Source: Steroidobacteraceae bacterium
GTDB taxonomy: Bacteria; Pseudomonadota; Gammaproteobacteria; Steroidobacterales; Steroidobacteraceae
DNA: 64,000 bases
Direction of reading: 5' to 3'
Assembly: GCA_029266835.1 (NCBI GenBank)
Contig: JAQSWD010000003.1
Span: 52,434-116,433 of the forward strand
Made by a program: the position numbers and the translations under genes. Below are positions 1 to 9,815 of this stretch, piece by piece (the stretch's first letter is position 1; the number at the start of each line of letters is the position of its first letter). The notes under the pieces were generated by a model, which saw only the letters and a list, made by a program, of their open reading frames with translations, had not been told where the DNA came from and did not search any database.

Positions 1-964
1 AGGGCTCGGCGCGCGCCACCAGCCATCCGAACAGCCCGGCATCGATGGGCTTCTGCCGCGCGGGTAAGCGCTTGCCCTGGCGCTCGTGGACGCGCACGTC
101 CAGCAGGCGCCTCTCGCGATCCACCAGCAACAGGTGCAGTTCGTCGAAGCGGAACAGCGCGCGCATCTCGCCCAGGATGCGCTCCGCGAGGTCGTCCACG
201 CGGCGCGCGCCCTGCAGCGCGCGTCCGGCTTCGAACAACCTCGTCAACGGACCTCTGTCCGCCCGTACCGGGTCGCGCTGCGTGCCGATGCTGTTGAAGC
301 TGAGAACGAACAGCAGCATCAGTCCCGTGAACAGCGTGAATACGGCGACATTGCCGGTGTTGTACAACACCGCCGCGAGAATGCCCGCAGGCACGAAGAT
401 GAGATCCGACAGCGCGTAGCTGGGCGTGACGATGCTGCGCACGTCGCGGCCGTCGAAGCGGAAAAACAGGATCATCAGCCCCACGTTGACGGCCTGCGCC
501 GCCAGCGCCATGGCGGCCAGCGGCAGGATGTCGCCCACCAGCAAACCGTTGATCGGGTGGCGCCCGCCACAGAGTAGATAGATGTGTCCGGCGGCCAGCA
601 ACATCAGCGCTGTCATGGCGGCGTTGTGCAGCGCGCGCAGCGCCGCCACCTTGATCGAGCCCTGGCTGTAACGGCGGCTGACCAGCGGCCAGGTCAGCGA
701 AGCCATGCCGCAGATCGACGCGGCGACCGCCGGCTCGAACACCAGCAACATGCCGACTTGCGGCAGCCGTTCCATGGAGATCAGGCCCAGGCGTGGCGCG
801 CGCAGCCCGAATTGCCAGACGAACAGGCAGGCGCCGATGCCCATCAGCGTGACCCACCAGGGTGGGAACGCGACTCCGCCGGGCAGCGACAGCACCAGGG
901 CGCCCAGTGCCACACCAAAGAGCAGGATGGAGTAGGCCGCCAATGCTCCGTAACGCGAGCGCAT
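1..964 (-). CDS. Membrane-anchored sensor protein with GAF-like domain, C-terminus outside window
   Basis: About 321 residues are visible and the frame stays open to the window edge, so the C-terminal output domain is missing. The N-terminal 240 residues form roughly seven hydrophobic helices separated by short charged loops (for example 'LAAYSILLFGVALGALVL' and 'LFTGLMLLFVLSF'). A soluble stretch follows that looks like the start of a GAF domain (RLFEAGRALQGARRVDDLAE, then FRFDELHLLLVDRERRLLDV). This layout is usual for membrane sensor diguanylate cyclases or histidine kinases. The output type cannot be told from this part. Start chosen at the ATG at 964; the other ATG at 969 is in a different frame with no coherent protein. 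Confidence 0.75.
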   Translation of the reverse strand, partial: MRSRYGALAAYSILLFGVALGALVLSLPGGVAFPPWWVTLMGIGACLFVWQFGLRAPRLGLISMERLPQVGMLLVFEPAVAASICGMASLTWPLVSRRYSQGSIKVAALRALHNAAMTALMLLAAGHIYLLCGGRHPINGLLVGDILPLAAMALAAQAVNVGLMILFFRFDGRDVRSIVTPSYALSDLIFVPAGILAAVLYNTGNVAVFTLFTGLMLLFVLSFNSIGTQRDPVRADRGPLTRLFEAGRALQGARRVDDLAERILGEMRALFRFDELHLLLVDRERRLLDVRVHERQGKRLPARQKPIDAGLFGWLVARAEP

Positions 965-989
965 GCCATGACTCTGGCATGCCGCGGGC

Positions 990-1022
990 AAAAAGAAAGG
1001 GTGGACCGATGTCCACCCTTTC
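990..1022 (-). terminator. Rho-independent terminator of the xylanase gene
   Basis: A perfect 12-bp inverted repeat (995-1006 with 1011-1022, arm GAAAGGGTGGAC, 4-nt loop) lies 18 bp past the xylanase stop. On the minus strand it is followed by five T residues (990-994), the classical intrinsic terminator layout. Confidence 0.85.
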
Positions 1023-1040
1023 CAAGTGTGAAGAAATTGA

Positions 1041-2144
<1,104 letters not shown>

Positions 2145-2290
2145 TTAGGCAAGGTATTTTGTTCGGGAGAGCGGATTTTCCGCGTCCGTCTCCGGGTGAC
2201 CTCCTTGTGTGTGTAGCCGGCATCCTGCGGCCCCGCCCGTTATCCGCGCGGAGAATTGGGGTGTCAAGCTGCGGAAAGCCGCTGGCCGCG

Positions 2291-3193
2291 TCAGACGACG
2301 CCGGGCACGGCGGGAATGTGACGTTGGAAACTTTCCATCACCACCTGGGCCGCCGGCCCCGCCAGCGCCGGCTTCACCAGCACCAGGTACAGCGGCACTT
2401 TGCGCGTGGCGCCGGCGGTGAGCGGCAGCGCGCGTAACTCGCCCGCGTGCAGGGGCTCGGCGACCAGCTGTTCGGGTAACCACGCGAAGGCGAGCCCCGC
2501 GCGCACCAGCGCCAGCGAAGCTTCAACGCTGGTCACCGTGCAGCGTGACACGCTGCCCAGCCAGCCGGAGTCGCGTGGATGCAGTCGGCCAGAATCGCGC
2601 ACCACCGCCTGCGTGTGACGCTCGAGATCCGCGGCGTCGAGATCGCGTGCGTCCTTGAACAAGGCATGCGCCGGATTCGCCACCGCGATGAAGGTGACGT
2701 CCAGCAACCAGGTGCCGAGTACGCCGGGAGGCACCTGCGTGGTGATCACCACGTCCGCCGTGCCTTCGGTGATCGCTTCCTCCGCGCCGGACAACACCGC
2801 GTCTTCGAGTTGCAGCTGCGTGTCGGCGCAGCGCGCCTGCGCTTCCGCGACAATCTCCAGCAATCGCGAGCGCGGGAATGCGGCATCCACCACCAGCCGC
2901 AGACGTGGCTCCCAGCCACGCTTCAACACCTGCGCCAGGCGTTCGACGGTTTCGAGTTCGCGCAGCACAGAGCGCGCGCGCTTCAACAGCGTGTCGCCGT
3001 GGGCCGTGAGCACGGCACGCCGACCCTGAATCTCCAGAAGCTTCACGCCCAGCGACTCCTGCAGATTGGCGATGGCGTAACTCACCGCAGGCTGGCTGCG
3101 ATGCAGGGCCGCCGCCGCCTTCGCGTAACTGCCCAGTTCCACGACGGCCGATAACACAGCCCATTGATCTGCCGACGTCTTTGGCACCGCCAT
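2291..3193 (-). CDS. LysR-family transcriptional regulator
   Basis: 300 residues, normal length for the family. The N-terminal winged HTH (about 8-65) contains the usual SYAKAAAALHRSQPAVSYAI and LGVKLLE segments. A two-lobed effector-binding domain follows (about 90-290). It is divergent from the pirin gene across an 88-bp gap, the usual LysR arrangement in which the regulator controls its neighbour and itself. The order LysR next to a YhaK-like pirin recalls E. coli yhaJ-yhaK. The effector cannot be deduced. Regulation of the downstream xylanase is possible from co-orientation but not shown. Confidence 0.9.
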   Translation of the reverse strand: MAVPKTSADQWAVLSAVVELGSYAKAAAALHRSQPAVSYAIANLQESLGVKLLEIQGRRAVLTAHGDTLLKRARSVLRELETVERLAQVLKRGWEPRLRLVVDAAFPRSRLLEIVAEAQARCADTQLQLEDAVLSGAEEAITEGTADVVITTQVPPGVLGTWLLDVTFIAVANPAHALFKDARDLDAADLERHTQAVVRDSGRLHPRDSGWLGSVSRCTVTSVEASLALVRAGLAFAWLPEQLVAEPLHAGELRALPLTAGATRKVPLYLVLVKPALAGPAAQVVMESFQRHIPAVPGVV

Positions 3194-3194
3194 G

Positions 3195-3218
3195 AATCAG
3201 GTTTCCTGATTGTTGACA
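3195..3218. promoter_or_regulatory. Candidate LysR operator and promoter in lysR-pirin divergent gap
   Basis: A perfect 7-bp inverted repeat AATCAGG-TTT-CCTGATT (3195-3211) lies immediately before the lysR start codon. A TTGACA hexamer at 3213-3218 points toward the pirin gene, with AT-rich sequence in the -10 area (about 3235-3241). The geometry suits autoregulation plus divergent control. No binding is shown by sequence alone. Confidence 0.45.
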
Positions 3219-3281
3219 TCCGAATATTGCGCTTTTTTATCCGATTTGTTGAGCGGAAGATCGCGGTCCAGGAGGTTCGCC

Positions 3282-3986
3282 ATGCAACAGATTCGACGCA
3301 GCAATGAACGCGGATACGCCGACCACGGATGGCTGAAGTCATTCCACACGTTTTCGTTCGCGAATTACTTCGACCCGGAACACGTGGAATTCGGCGCCCT
3401 GCGCGTGATCAACGAGGATCGCGTGTCTCCCGGGCAGGGTTTCGGCGCACACGGCCATCGCGACATGGAGATCATCAGCTACGTTCTCGAGGGCGCGCTG
3501 GCGCACAAGGACTCCACGGGTAGCGAGTCGACGATCCGGCCGGGCGACGTGCAGCGCATGAGCGCAGGACGTGGCGTGGTCCACAGCGAGTACAACCCTT
3601 CTACAACCTCCGGCGTGCATTTCCTGCAGATCTGGATCCAGCCGGACCAGCGCGGTATCGAGCCCAGCTACGAAGAGAAGCGCTTCGCGCCCGAGGACAA
3701 GCGCGGCAAGTTGCGCCTGATCGCCTCGCCGGATCGCGCGGAAGGATCGGTGCTCATCCACCAGGATGCGCGCATCTACGCGGGCCTGTTCGATGGCGCG
3801 GAGACGGCGGCGTTCACCGTTCAGCCCGGCCGGCGCGTGTACCTGCACGTGGCGCGCGGCACCGTGTCCGCCAACGGCTCGGTGCTGAATGCCGGTGATG
3901 CGTTGAAATTGACGGCGGCCGGCGAGCTCAGGATCGAGCGGGGTGCGGGCGCCGAGGTGATCGTGTTCGACCTGCCGGGCGGCTAA
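3282..3986 (+). CDS. Pirin family protein (YhaK-like, putative quercetin 2,3-dioxygenase)
   Basis: 234 residues forming a bicupin. The N-terminal cupin carries the pirin metal ligands in order: His57 and His59 in GAHGHRDMEI, His101 and Glu103 in GRGVVHSEYN. Family members bind iron, and some cleave quercetin in vitro; the physiological substrate is usually unknown. The start at 3282 is set by an AGGAGG ribosome site at 3270-3275. An upstream in-frame ATG exists at 3210 but would add residues with no family counterpart. It is divergent from the LysR gene, its probable regulator. Confidence 0.92.
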   Translation: MQQIRRSNERGYADHGWLKSFHTFSFANYFDPEHVEFGALRVINEDRVSPGQGFGAHGHRDMEIISYVLEGALAHKDSTGSESTIRPGDVQRMSAGRGVVHSEYNPSTTSGVHFLQIWIQPDQRGIEPSYEEKRFAPEDKRGKLRLIASPDRAEGSVLIHQDARIYAGLFDGAETAAFTVQPGRRVYLHVARGTVSANGSVLNAGDALKLTAAGELRIERGAGAEVIVFDLPGG

Positions 3987-4000
3987 CTACCCCCAGAAAG

Positions 4001-4034
4001 GAGCGCCGCCAGCCCATGACGGCTGGCGGCGCTC
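4001..4034. terminator. Long hairpin between convergent genes, probable bidirectional terminator
   Basis: A perfect 14-bp inverted repeat (arm GAGCGCCGCCAGCC, loop CATGAC) lies between the pirin stop (3986) and the TBDT stop (4101). On the minus strand it is followed by CTTTCT. No long T-run follows on the plus strand. Confidence 0.7.
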
Positions 4035-4100
4035 GGTGATCGACAAGCGCCCGAATGCGAAAAAGTGGCGCCTCCCGAATCCATCATCGGGTCACGATCT

Positions 4101-7079
4101 TCAGAACGTGCCGCGGATACCCAGCAGCACCGCGTATCCCGGGTCGTAGAAGGCGCGGGCCGCGTTGCTGAAGGCTCCGCTGTCATTACCCCAGGTCTGG
4201 CGAATGGTTTCGCCGGTGATGTTGATCACGTTGAGCGTGATCTGGGGCGACGACGGCAGGCTTTCGAACTTGTAGCTCGCCGACAGGTCCAGCTGGTTGG
4301 TCGCGTCCGTCCAGAAGCGGGCACCAGTGATGCCTTCCTGGTTGGTTCCGGACGAGATCTGCTCGTCGTTGTGCACGAATGACAGCCGGACGGAGGCGGG
4401 TCCATTGTCGTAATACAGCGTGGCGTTGTATGTGACCGGCGCGATACCCACCGCGACGGCCGGCTGGCCCGTCCCACCCTCGGTGCTCTGCTTCACGTTG
4501 GTGTAGTTCGCCTGAAAGCCGAATCCTTCCGTGATGAAGTTGAGAGGCTGCACCCAGGTGAGTTCGTAGCCGCGGATGTTGAGCTGGCCAGGCGCATTGA
4601 TCTGACGCGTCTGGTTGACCGTTGCCAGGCCGGGTCCACCACGGGAAGTGATGGCCGTCTGCTGCGTCGGGCTCAACGTGTCGAAGGTGATGCCCAGCGG
4701 CGCGAGGCTGCTGAAGGGCACCACGGTCAGCTCACCCACCGTGAAGCCGGTGATTTGCTTCTGGAACAGCGTGAGGCCCACGTAGCCTTCGTCGCCCGTG
4801 TACCACTCGCCGCCCAGGTCGATGTTGGTGGACAGGTAAGGAGCCAGTGTCGGGTTGCCCACGGTCAGCGCCTGCGCGGACGGATCGCTGAACTGCGCGT
4901 TCGGCAGCATGTCGCGCGGGCTGGCGCGCGTAATGGTGCGCGAGCTCGCGAAACGCAGCACGACATCGTCTCTCACCGTCAGTGCCGCGCTCATCGACGG
5001 CAGGAACTGCGAGTAGGTAGTGTCGTTGCTCGCCTGCACGATGGTGATGGTGGTGCCGTTGTTGAGCGTCACCGGGCCCGCCACGAACTGGTCGGTCTCG
5101 ACGAAGCGGCCACCGAGGTTGTAGCGCAGCTCCTTGCCCAGGATTTCGCTCCTGGCATTGAACTCCACGTAATAACCCATGGTGTCTTCTTCGATGATGC
5201 CGTTGGCGGCGCCAGTGGCCGCGCCGGTTCCTACCGGGGCATTGCGCGAATACTCGTGATAGTTGGTCGCGTCGAAGAAGGCGTCGTAGTCGACCGTGAT
5301 GAACCCGGCCGGACCCGCCGTGAGGAACTGCGAAAGGTCGGCTTGCGTGACCGCCGAGCCCGCCTGGCCATTGCAGCCGGGGGCCGTACCAGGGGCGGGA
5401 ATGAACGCACCGCCGCCACCGCAAACATGCTGCTGCCATTCACGGCTGTTGTCACGGCCCGAAATGCCGCGATGCATGGAGTCATAGGCCAGGCCCACCT
5501 TGATGTTCTGATCGTCGTCACCGAACGTGAAATCGAGATGCGCGCCCTCGTTGGTGACCAGCCTCTTCTCGTTCTGGATGTTCACGCGGCCGCCGCCGGC
5601 CCAGGTCCATCCCAGGTTCGGATCGTTGACGTCGGCACTCGGGGTGATGGTGACGAAATCGCCGCTGGTGTTGTCGAAGTCGGCCGTGATGCCCTGGTTC
5701 AGCGGAGTGTTGACCAGGATCGTCGGTGCTTCGCGGAAGAACCAGCTGCGGCTCTTGTTCACCGCGAGGTCCATGCGCACCGAATCATTGATCTGCCAGC
5801 GCGCGCCGGGGTTGAACCCCCAGAAATCCACCTGTTCGTCGTAGGGACGGGCCTCGAGGAACCACTGGGCATTGGCAATTGTGGCGCTGGTGACCACGTT
5901 GTTGTCGTCGACCTGCATCGCCGTCGGAATCATCGCGCCATTGCGGCCGACGAGATTGAGATCCAGGCGATTGAAGGCGCGGTGTGCCTTGGAATACAGC
6001 GTGTCGAAATACAGGTGCAGATCGTCGGTGGGGCGGTACTCGAGAGAGACCAGGCCCGAATAACGATCGCGGTTTCCGTCGATGAAAGCCGGCCGGCCGA
6101 GGCGCGGGAACAGCGCCTGGTCGATCTGCCGCAGCGACAGGCCAGGGTTGATCTGCTGTAGATAGGCACCGTCGATCGGCGTGCCGGCGACGAGGCCCGC
6201 ACCGGCATTGACGGGCACCGCGCCCGGGATCACCCAGCCATTGCCGCCACCCACGTTGCAACCGCTGTTGGCGCCGGCTCCGGCATTCGGGCTGGTCGCG
6301 GGCGTCGTGACGGGCGGCGCGACGCCGCACTGGAAGTAGCTGAGGTTCGGATTCGTGTAACCGATGGTTTCGAAGCCGGTCGTCGTGGAGTCGGAGTCGA
6401 CTCCCGCGAAACCGACCAGCACGCCGAACTTCTCTCCCGTCCAGCTTCCCATGAGCGAACCGCGCGGGCTCGTGGCCTCGCTGGCATCGCTGTAGCCGGC
6501 CTGAAGCTGGTAATTGAAATGCGTGCCCGGGTTGTCGAACGGCCGCGCGGTGCGCATGTTGACGGTACCCGCCGCGCCGCCTTCGAGCTGGCTGGCCACC
6601 GGCGACTTGCTGACGTCGAGCCGGGTGAACAGTTCCGTCGGGAACAGATCGAGGTCGAGCTCGCGGTTCTGGCCCTGGCTGTCGACGCGGCCCGTGGAGG
6701 CCACGCCCACGGCGGCGCCGTTGATGGTGGTCTTCGTGAAATTGGTGTTCAGGCCGCGAATCGCGATATTGAGACCTTCACCGGTCACTTCGCGCGTCAG
6801 CTGGACGCCCGGGATGCGGTTGAGCGATTCGGCGATGTTCAGATCCGGGAACTTGCCGATGTCTTCGGCGAACACCGAATCGGAGAATCCCACGGACTCG
6901 CGCTTCGCATTCGTGGCGCTCTGCAGCGAGGCGCGATAGCCGGTCACGGTGACCTCTTCGACTTCCTCCTGGGAGCGCTCAGGTTCTTGCGCTTGCGCGG
7001 ACGCGGTGGCGGTCGCCAACGCGGCGCATACCCCGGCAGCCACGAGCGAAAGCTGGAAATTCTTTGGATGGTCAATCAT
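4101..7079 (-). CDS. TonB-dependent outer-membrane receptor, carbohydrate-type (TIGR01782-like)
   Basis: 992 residues. The signal peptide ends ...ATASAQAQ. The TonB-box region EEVTVTGYRASLQSATNAKR and the plug motif FAEDIGKFPDLNIAESLNRI are the hallmark of the Caulobacter-type TBDTs associated with complex carbohydrates or other large nutrients. The plug continues with IRGLNTNFTKTTINGAAV, then a 22-strand barrel ending in the required aromatic residue (GIRGTF). The start at 7079 follows an AGGGGG ribosome site. Upstream in-frame ATGs would place an implausible 90 residues before the signal peptide. It is divergent from a GntR regulator that is followed by a convergent nucleoside hydrolase, so the ligand may be a nucleoside or nucleotide-containing compound (inference). 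Confidence 0.92.
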   Translation of the reverse strand: MIDHPKNFQLSLVAAGVCAALATATASAQAQEPERSQEEVEEVTVTGYRASLQSATNAKRESVGFSDSVFAEDIGKFPDLNIAESLNRIPGVQLTREVTGEGLNIAIRGLNTNFTKTTINGAAVGVASTGRVDSQGQNRELDLDLFPTELFTRLDVSKSPVASQLEGGAAGTVNMRTARPFDNPGTHFNYQLQAGYSDASEATSPRGSLMGSWTGEKFGVLVGFAGVDSDSTTTGFETIGYTNPNLSYFQCGVAPPVTTPATSPNAGAGANSGCNVGGGNGWVIPGAVPVNAGAGLVAGTPIDGAYLQQINPGLSLRQIDQALFPRLGRPAFIDGNRDRYSGLVSLEYRPTDDLHLYFDTLYSKAHRAFNRLDLNLVGRNGAMIPTAMQVDDNNVVTSATIANAQWFLEARPYDEQVDFWGFNPGARWQINDSVRMDLAVNKSRSWFFREAPTILVNTPLNQGITADFDNTSGDFVTITPSADVNDPNLGWTWAGGGRVNIQNEKRLVTNEGAHLDFTFGDDDQNIKVGLAYDSMHRGISGRDNSREWQQHVCGGGGAFIPAPGTAPGCNGQAGSAVTQADLSQFLTAGPAGFITVDYDAFFDATNYHEYSRNAPVGTGAATGAANGIIEEDTMGYYVEFNARSEILGKELRYNLGGRFVETDQFVAGPVTLNNGTTITIVQASNDTTYSQFLPSMSAALTVRDDVVLRFASSRTITRASPRDMLPNAQFSDPSAQALTVGNPTLAPYLSTNIDLGGEWYTGDEGYVGLTLFQKQITGFTVGELTVVPFSSLAPLGITFDTLSPTQQTAITSRGGPGLATVNQTRQINAPGQLNIRGYELTWVQPLNFITEGFGFQANYTNVKQSTEGGTGQPAVAVGIAPVTYNATLYYDNGPASVRLSFVHNDEQISSGTNQEGITGARFWTDATNQLDLSASYKFESLPSSPQITLNVINITGETIRQTWGNDSGAFSNAARAFYDPGYAVLLGIRGTF

Positions 7080-7290
7080 CGGTTTGCCCCCTACGGCTGT
7101 TGAACTGAATGGGTGGCCGGTGTCCTCGAACGGACACCCGCTCTCGCAAAATTCAAAGGGGGTGGAATCTCCGGTGCGAAATGCAGTAGCCGCGGTAAAC
7201 CGCCGCCACCTCGCCGACCGGATCGATGCCCCCCACTTGGACAGCCCCAGGTCCGCAGACCCGGAGCAGTCCCGGCGAGGACCGTAACAA

Positions 7291-7325
7291 CTGGTCAGGC
7301 CAAATACAAGAATCCGCCTGACCAG
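7291..7325. promoter_or_regulatory. Candidate GntR operator in the 341-bp gap 7080-7420
   Basis: The gap between the divergent TBDT and GntR genes holds a perfect 10-bp inverted repeat, CTGGTCAGGC at 7291-7300 and GCCTGACCAG at 7316-7325, with a 15-bp spacer. The left arm reads TGGTCAGGCCA, close to the TNGTNNNACNA pattern bound by FadR-subfamily GntR proteins. A weak minus-strand promoter (TTGTAT, 17 bp, TACGGT) would overlap it. The rest of the gap (7080-7290, 7326-7420) shows nothing else recognisable. Confidence 0.5.
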
Positions 7326-7420
7326 CTGGCTTGACCTGTTCAGATGGGTAGTCACCGATACCCGAACCGTGATGCTGCGAGTGCTTGTTGCGGGCCGCCG
7401 GCCAACCGATACTCCGCGCC

Positions 7421-8170
7421 ATGTCCGAACCGCGCCGCCTGTACGAGCAGATTGCCCAGAAAGTCGCCTCGGACATCGCCTCGGGGAAGTACGGGCTCGG
7501 GCAGCGGCTCCCGTCGGAACGGGAGCTGGCCCAGGTATTCAGCGTGTCGCGGCCCACGGTCCGCGAAGCCATCATCGCGCTCGAACTCGACGGGCTGGTG
7601 GAAGTACGAGTGGGCTCAGGCGTTTACGTCACGCATGAGCGGCCACCCACGGGCAAGGTGGGCGCCAAGGACATCGGGCCCTTCGAACTACTGGAGGCCC
7701 GGCGGGTGATCGAAGGCGAGGCCTGCGCCATGGCCGCGCTGCGCATCACCGATGACGAACTCCAGAAGCTGAACGATCTGCTGGCGGTGATGCGCACCGA
7801 CAATCAGCACAACGAAATCCTCATGAGCGAGGAAGCCGATCGCCAGTTTCACGAGATCATCGCACTGGCTACCCAGAACACCGCCATCTACGCCTCGGTC
7901 CAGATGCTCTGGGATTCGCGCACCAGGTCCCCGCAGACCCACATGGTGGACGATCTCGTGCGCGCGCATGGCGTGAAGCCGCCGATCGCCGAGCACGCCG
8001 CCATCGTGCGCGCACTCAAGCGGCGCGATCCGGACGCCGCCAGGTCGGCGATGCACAAGCACATCACCCGCGTGATCGAGCGCCTGCTGGAACACACCGA
8101 GGTCAAGGAAATGCAACGCGTCCGCGAGACCGCGGCTGAAAAGCGCCGCTGGTACAGCTCGGTACGCTGA
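7421..8170 (+). CDS. GntR-family transcriptional regulator, FadR subfamily
   Basis: 249 residues. The N-terminal winged HTH (about 5-70) contains LPSERELAQVFSVSRPTVRE and the wing GSGVYV. An all-helical FCD domain follows (about 90-235) with the metal and effector residues usual in FadR/VanR types (RQFHEIIALAT, then EHAAIVRALKRRD). The start at 7421 (MSEPRRLYEQI) matches the family N-terminus better than the in-frame ATG at 7385. It is divergent from the TBDT and convergent, 14 bp away, with the nucleoside hydrolase. It probably represses the TBDT in the absence of an imported metabolite. Confidence 0.92.
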   Translation: MSEPRRLYEQIAQKVASDIASGKYGLGQRLPSERELAQVFSVSRPTVREAIIALELDGLVEVRVGSGVYVTHERPPTGKVGAKDIGPFELLEARRVIEGEACAMAALRITDDELQKLNDLLAVMRTDNQHNEILMSEEADRQFHEIIALATQNTAIYASVQMLWDSRTRSPQTHMVDDLVRAHGVKPPIAEHAAIVRALKRRDPDAARSAMHKHITRVIERLLEHTEVKEMQRVRETAAEKRRWYSSVR

Positions 8171-8184
8171 GCCGCACTCCGCGG

Positions 8185-9144
8185 TCAGCGGGTGAGCCGC
8201 GCGACGAAGTCTTCCATGAACTGCGGAATGTCGACCGTCAACGCCACCTGGGCGTTCGGATCGCCCTCAGCGGCGGTGGTCAGCCCGGCATCGCTGACCA
8301 CGATGCGCAACGCACGCAGCTCGTAGTGCCGGCGTGGATGCACCAGCTCCAGGGCGAGCACGTCAAACAAGGTAGGCAGGTCGCCCTTCCAGTGGTTGGT
8401 GTGGCGCCAGATCTGATCCAGTGAGGCCAGCGCATCGTTGAGCGGTGTGCCATGCGTGAATATCCGCACGCGCATGTCCGGCGTGAGCTTGAGGTCGGCG
8501 GTCGAATCCAGCGGCGCCACCAGCAGCGGCACACCCGAGGTGAAAACCACCTGCGCGGCGCGCGCATTCGATTTGATGTTCCATTCGGGTTCGGGCTTCG
8601 AGTCCGGCGCATGGCCGCGATACACGGCCCCACCCATGAGCGCGATGGCGCGAATCTTCGCGCCGACGCCAGGCTCCGATTGCAGCAACGCGGCGATGTT
8701 GGTGAGTTCGCCCACCGCGATGATCGTCACCTGACGTGGCCGCCGGTTGATCTCGCGGCGCATGAAATCCACGGCACCGCTGGTGTGCAGGCTGGGAGAA
8801 TTGAAATCCGCCGCCCACTCCACCTGCTTCATGTACTGCGTCGGTGTCGAGATGCCGGCGTACACGGGTGTCTTTGCCCACTTCCCACCCGCTACGCTCA
8901 GTAGTTTGGCGGCCAGCCGCGCGCGCGCATCGGCGTCACTCGAAACCGTGGTCACGCCCAGTACTTGCAGCTCGGGACGTTGCATCAACGCGGCCAGCGC
9001 GTAGGCGTCGTCGATGTCCGTTCCGATGTCGGTGTCGAAAATCACCGGAGAAACGGCCACCGGCGGCGGGCCGTCGGCGCGCGACGTGTCGTGCGCGGTG
9101 CACAGACCCGCACACAACAAGGCTGAGAGAAGGACTCGCATCAT
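8185..9144 (-). CDS. Exported nucleoside hydrolase (IU-NH family)
   Basis: 319 residues. A signal peptide (MMRVLLSALLCAG...SRA) suggests periplasmic action. The calcium/ribose-binding motif FDTDIGTDIDDAYAL sits just after it, and the family segments AVGELTNIAALL and IALMGGAVYRG follow. It should split ribonucleosides into base and ribose. The late motif, usually HDPLA in inosine-uridine hydrolases, reads FDVLA here: the calcium-binding Asp is kept but the catalytic His is replaced by Phe, as happens in some divergent or exported members. Start chosen at 9144 behind AAGGAGA; the adjacent ATG at 9141 is equally possible. Confidence 0.88.
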   Translation of the reverse strand: MMRVLLSALLCAGLCTAHDTSRADGPPPVAVSPVIFDTDIGTDIDDAYALAALMQRPELQVLGVTTVSSDADARARLAAKLLSVAGGKWAKTPVYAGISTPTQYMKQVEWAADFNSPSLHTSGAVDFMRREINRRPRQVTIIAVGELTNIAALLQSEPGVGAKIRAIALMGGAVYRGHAPDSKPEPEWNIKSNARAAQVVFTSGVPLLVAPLDSTADLKLTPDMRVRIFTHGTPLNDALASLDQIWRHTNHWKGDLPTLFDVLALELVHPRRHYELRALRIVVSDAGLTTAAEGDPNAQVALTVDIPQFMEDFVARLTR

Positions 9145-9217
9145 GTTTCTCCTTGCCGCGAGTATAGGACCAGTTGTTTCGGCGGCGGCCGCGTACCGGC
9201 CGGCGAAATACTTGAAC

Positions 9218-9236
9218 AAGGGGACCTGCCTGCGCC
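9218..9236. repeat. Fragment of dispersed GGGGAC repeat
   Basis: The stretch at 9218-9236 differs by only about two positions from the inner arm of the palindrome at 37069-37087. It sits between the divergent nucleoside hydrolase and ogt genes. No inverted partner is present, so it looks like a decayed copy. Confidence 0.4.
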
Positions 9237-9308
9237 CGCCATCGAGCTTCGAACGAGTAGAGCAAGCGCCGGGTCGAACCAGCCGGCGGCGCTGCTAATC
9301 TAGGCGCC

Positions 9309-9815
9309 ATGAATCCCTCGCGTCCGAACTACCAGGACATGCCTTCGCCCATCGGCAGGCTGCGCCTGATTGCCGACGGTGACGCCCTGATGGGCATCTG
9401 GTTCGAACAGGGCCGCGATGCGCGCAAGGGCGACGCCACCCTGGTCGAGCGCAACTCCCCCGTGCTCGATCGAACGCGAGCGCAGCTCGAGGAATATTTC
9501 CGCGGCGAGCGGCGCGAGTTCGACCTGCCACTGGCGCCGCGCGGTACGGAATTTCAGCGTCGCGTGTGGCAGCAGTTGCGCGACATCGAATATGGCACCA
9601 CCACCACCTATGGCGCGCTGGCGCAGGAGCTGGGTAATCCCGGCGCCTCGCGCGCCGTCGGGCTCGCGAATGGCTGCAACCCGATTCCCATCGTCATCCC
9701 CTGCCATCGCGTGATCGGCGCCAATGGCGCGCTCACCGGCTTCGGCGGCGGTCTGCCGATCAAGAGCGCACTGCTCGAACTCGAGCGTGCCGACCGGCAA
9801 CCTCGGCTGTTATGA
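9309..9815 (+). CDS. ogt: Methylated-DNA--[protein]-cysteine S-methyltransferase
   Basis: 168 residues, the normal size of Ogt. It transfers O6-alkyl groups from guanine (and O4-alkylthymine) to its own cysteine, a suicide repair reaction. The active site PCHRVIG carries Cys132. The helix-turn-helix region (FQRRVWQQL, then TTTYGALAQELGNPGASRAV, including the Arg finger) and the NGCNPIPIVI lead-in are intact. The N-terminal domain is short, as in Ogt rather than Ada. It is divergent from the nucleoside hydrolase. Its last 6 bp overlap the convergent PEP-CTERM gene. Confidence 0.95.
   Translation: MNPSRPNYQDMPSPIGRLRLIADGDALMGIWFEQGRDARKGDATLVERNSPVLDRTRAQLEEYFRGERREFDLPLAPRGTEFQRRVWQQLRDIEYGTTTTYGALAQELGNPGASRAVGLANGCNPIPIVIPCHRVIGANGALTGFGGGLPIKSALLELERADRQPRLL

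Noticed and set aside
4755..6161. 468-codon plus-strand frame opposite the first TBDT
   Set aside because: No protein family features; antisense to the receptor barrel.
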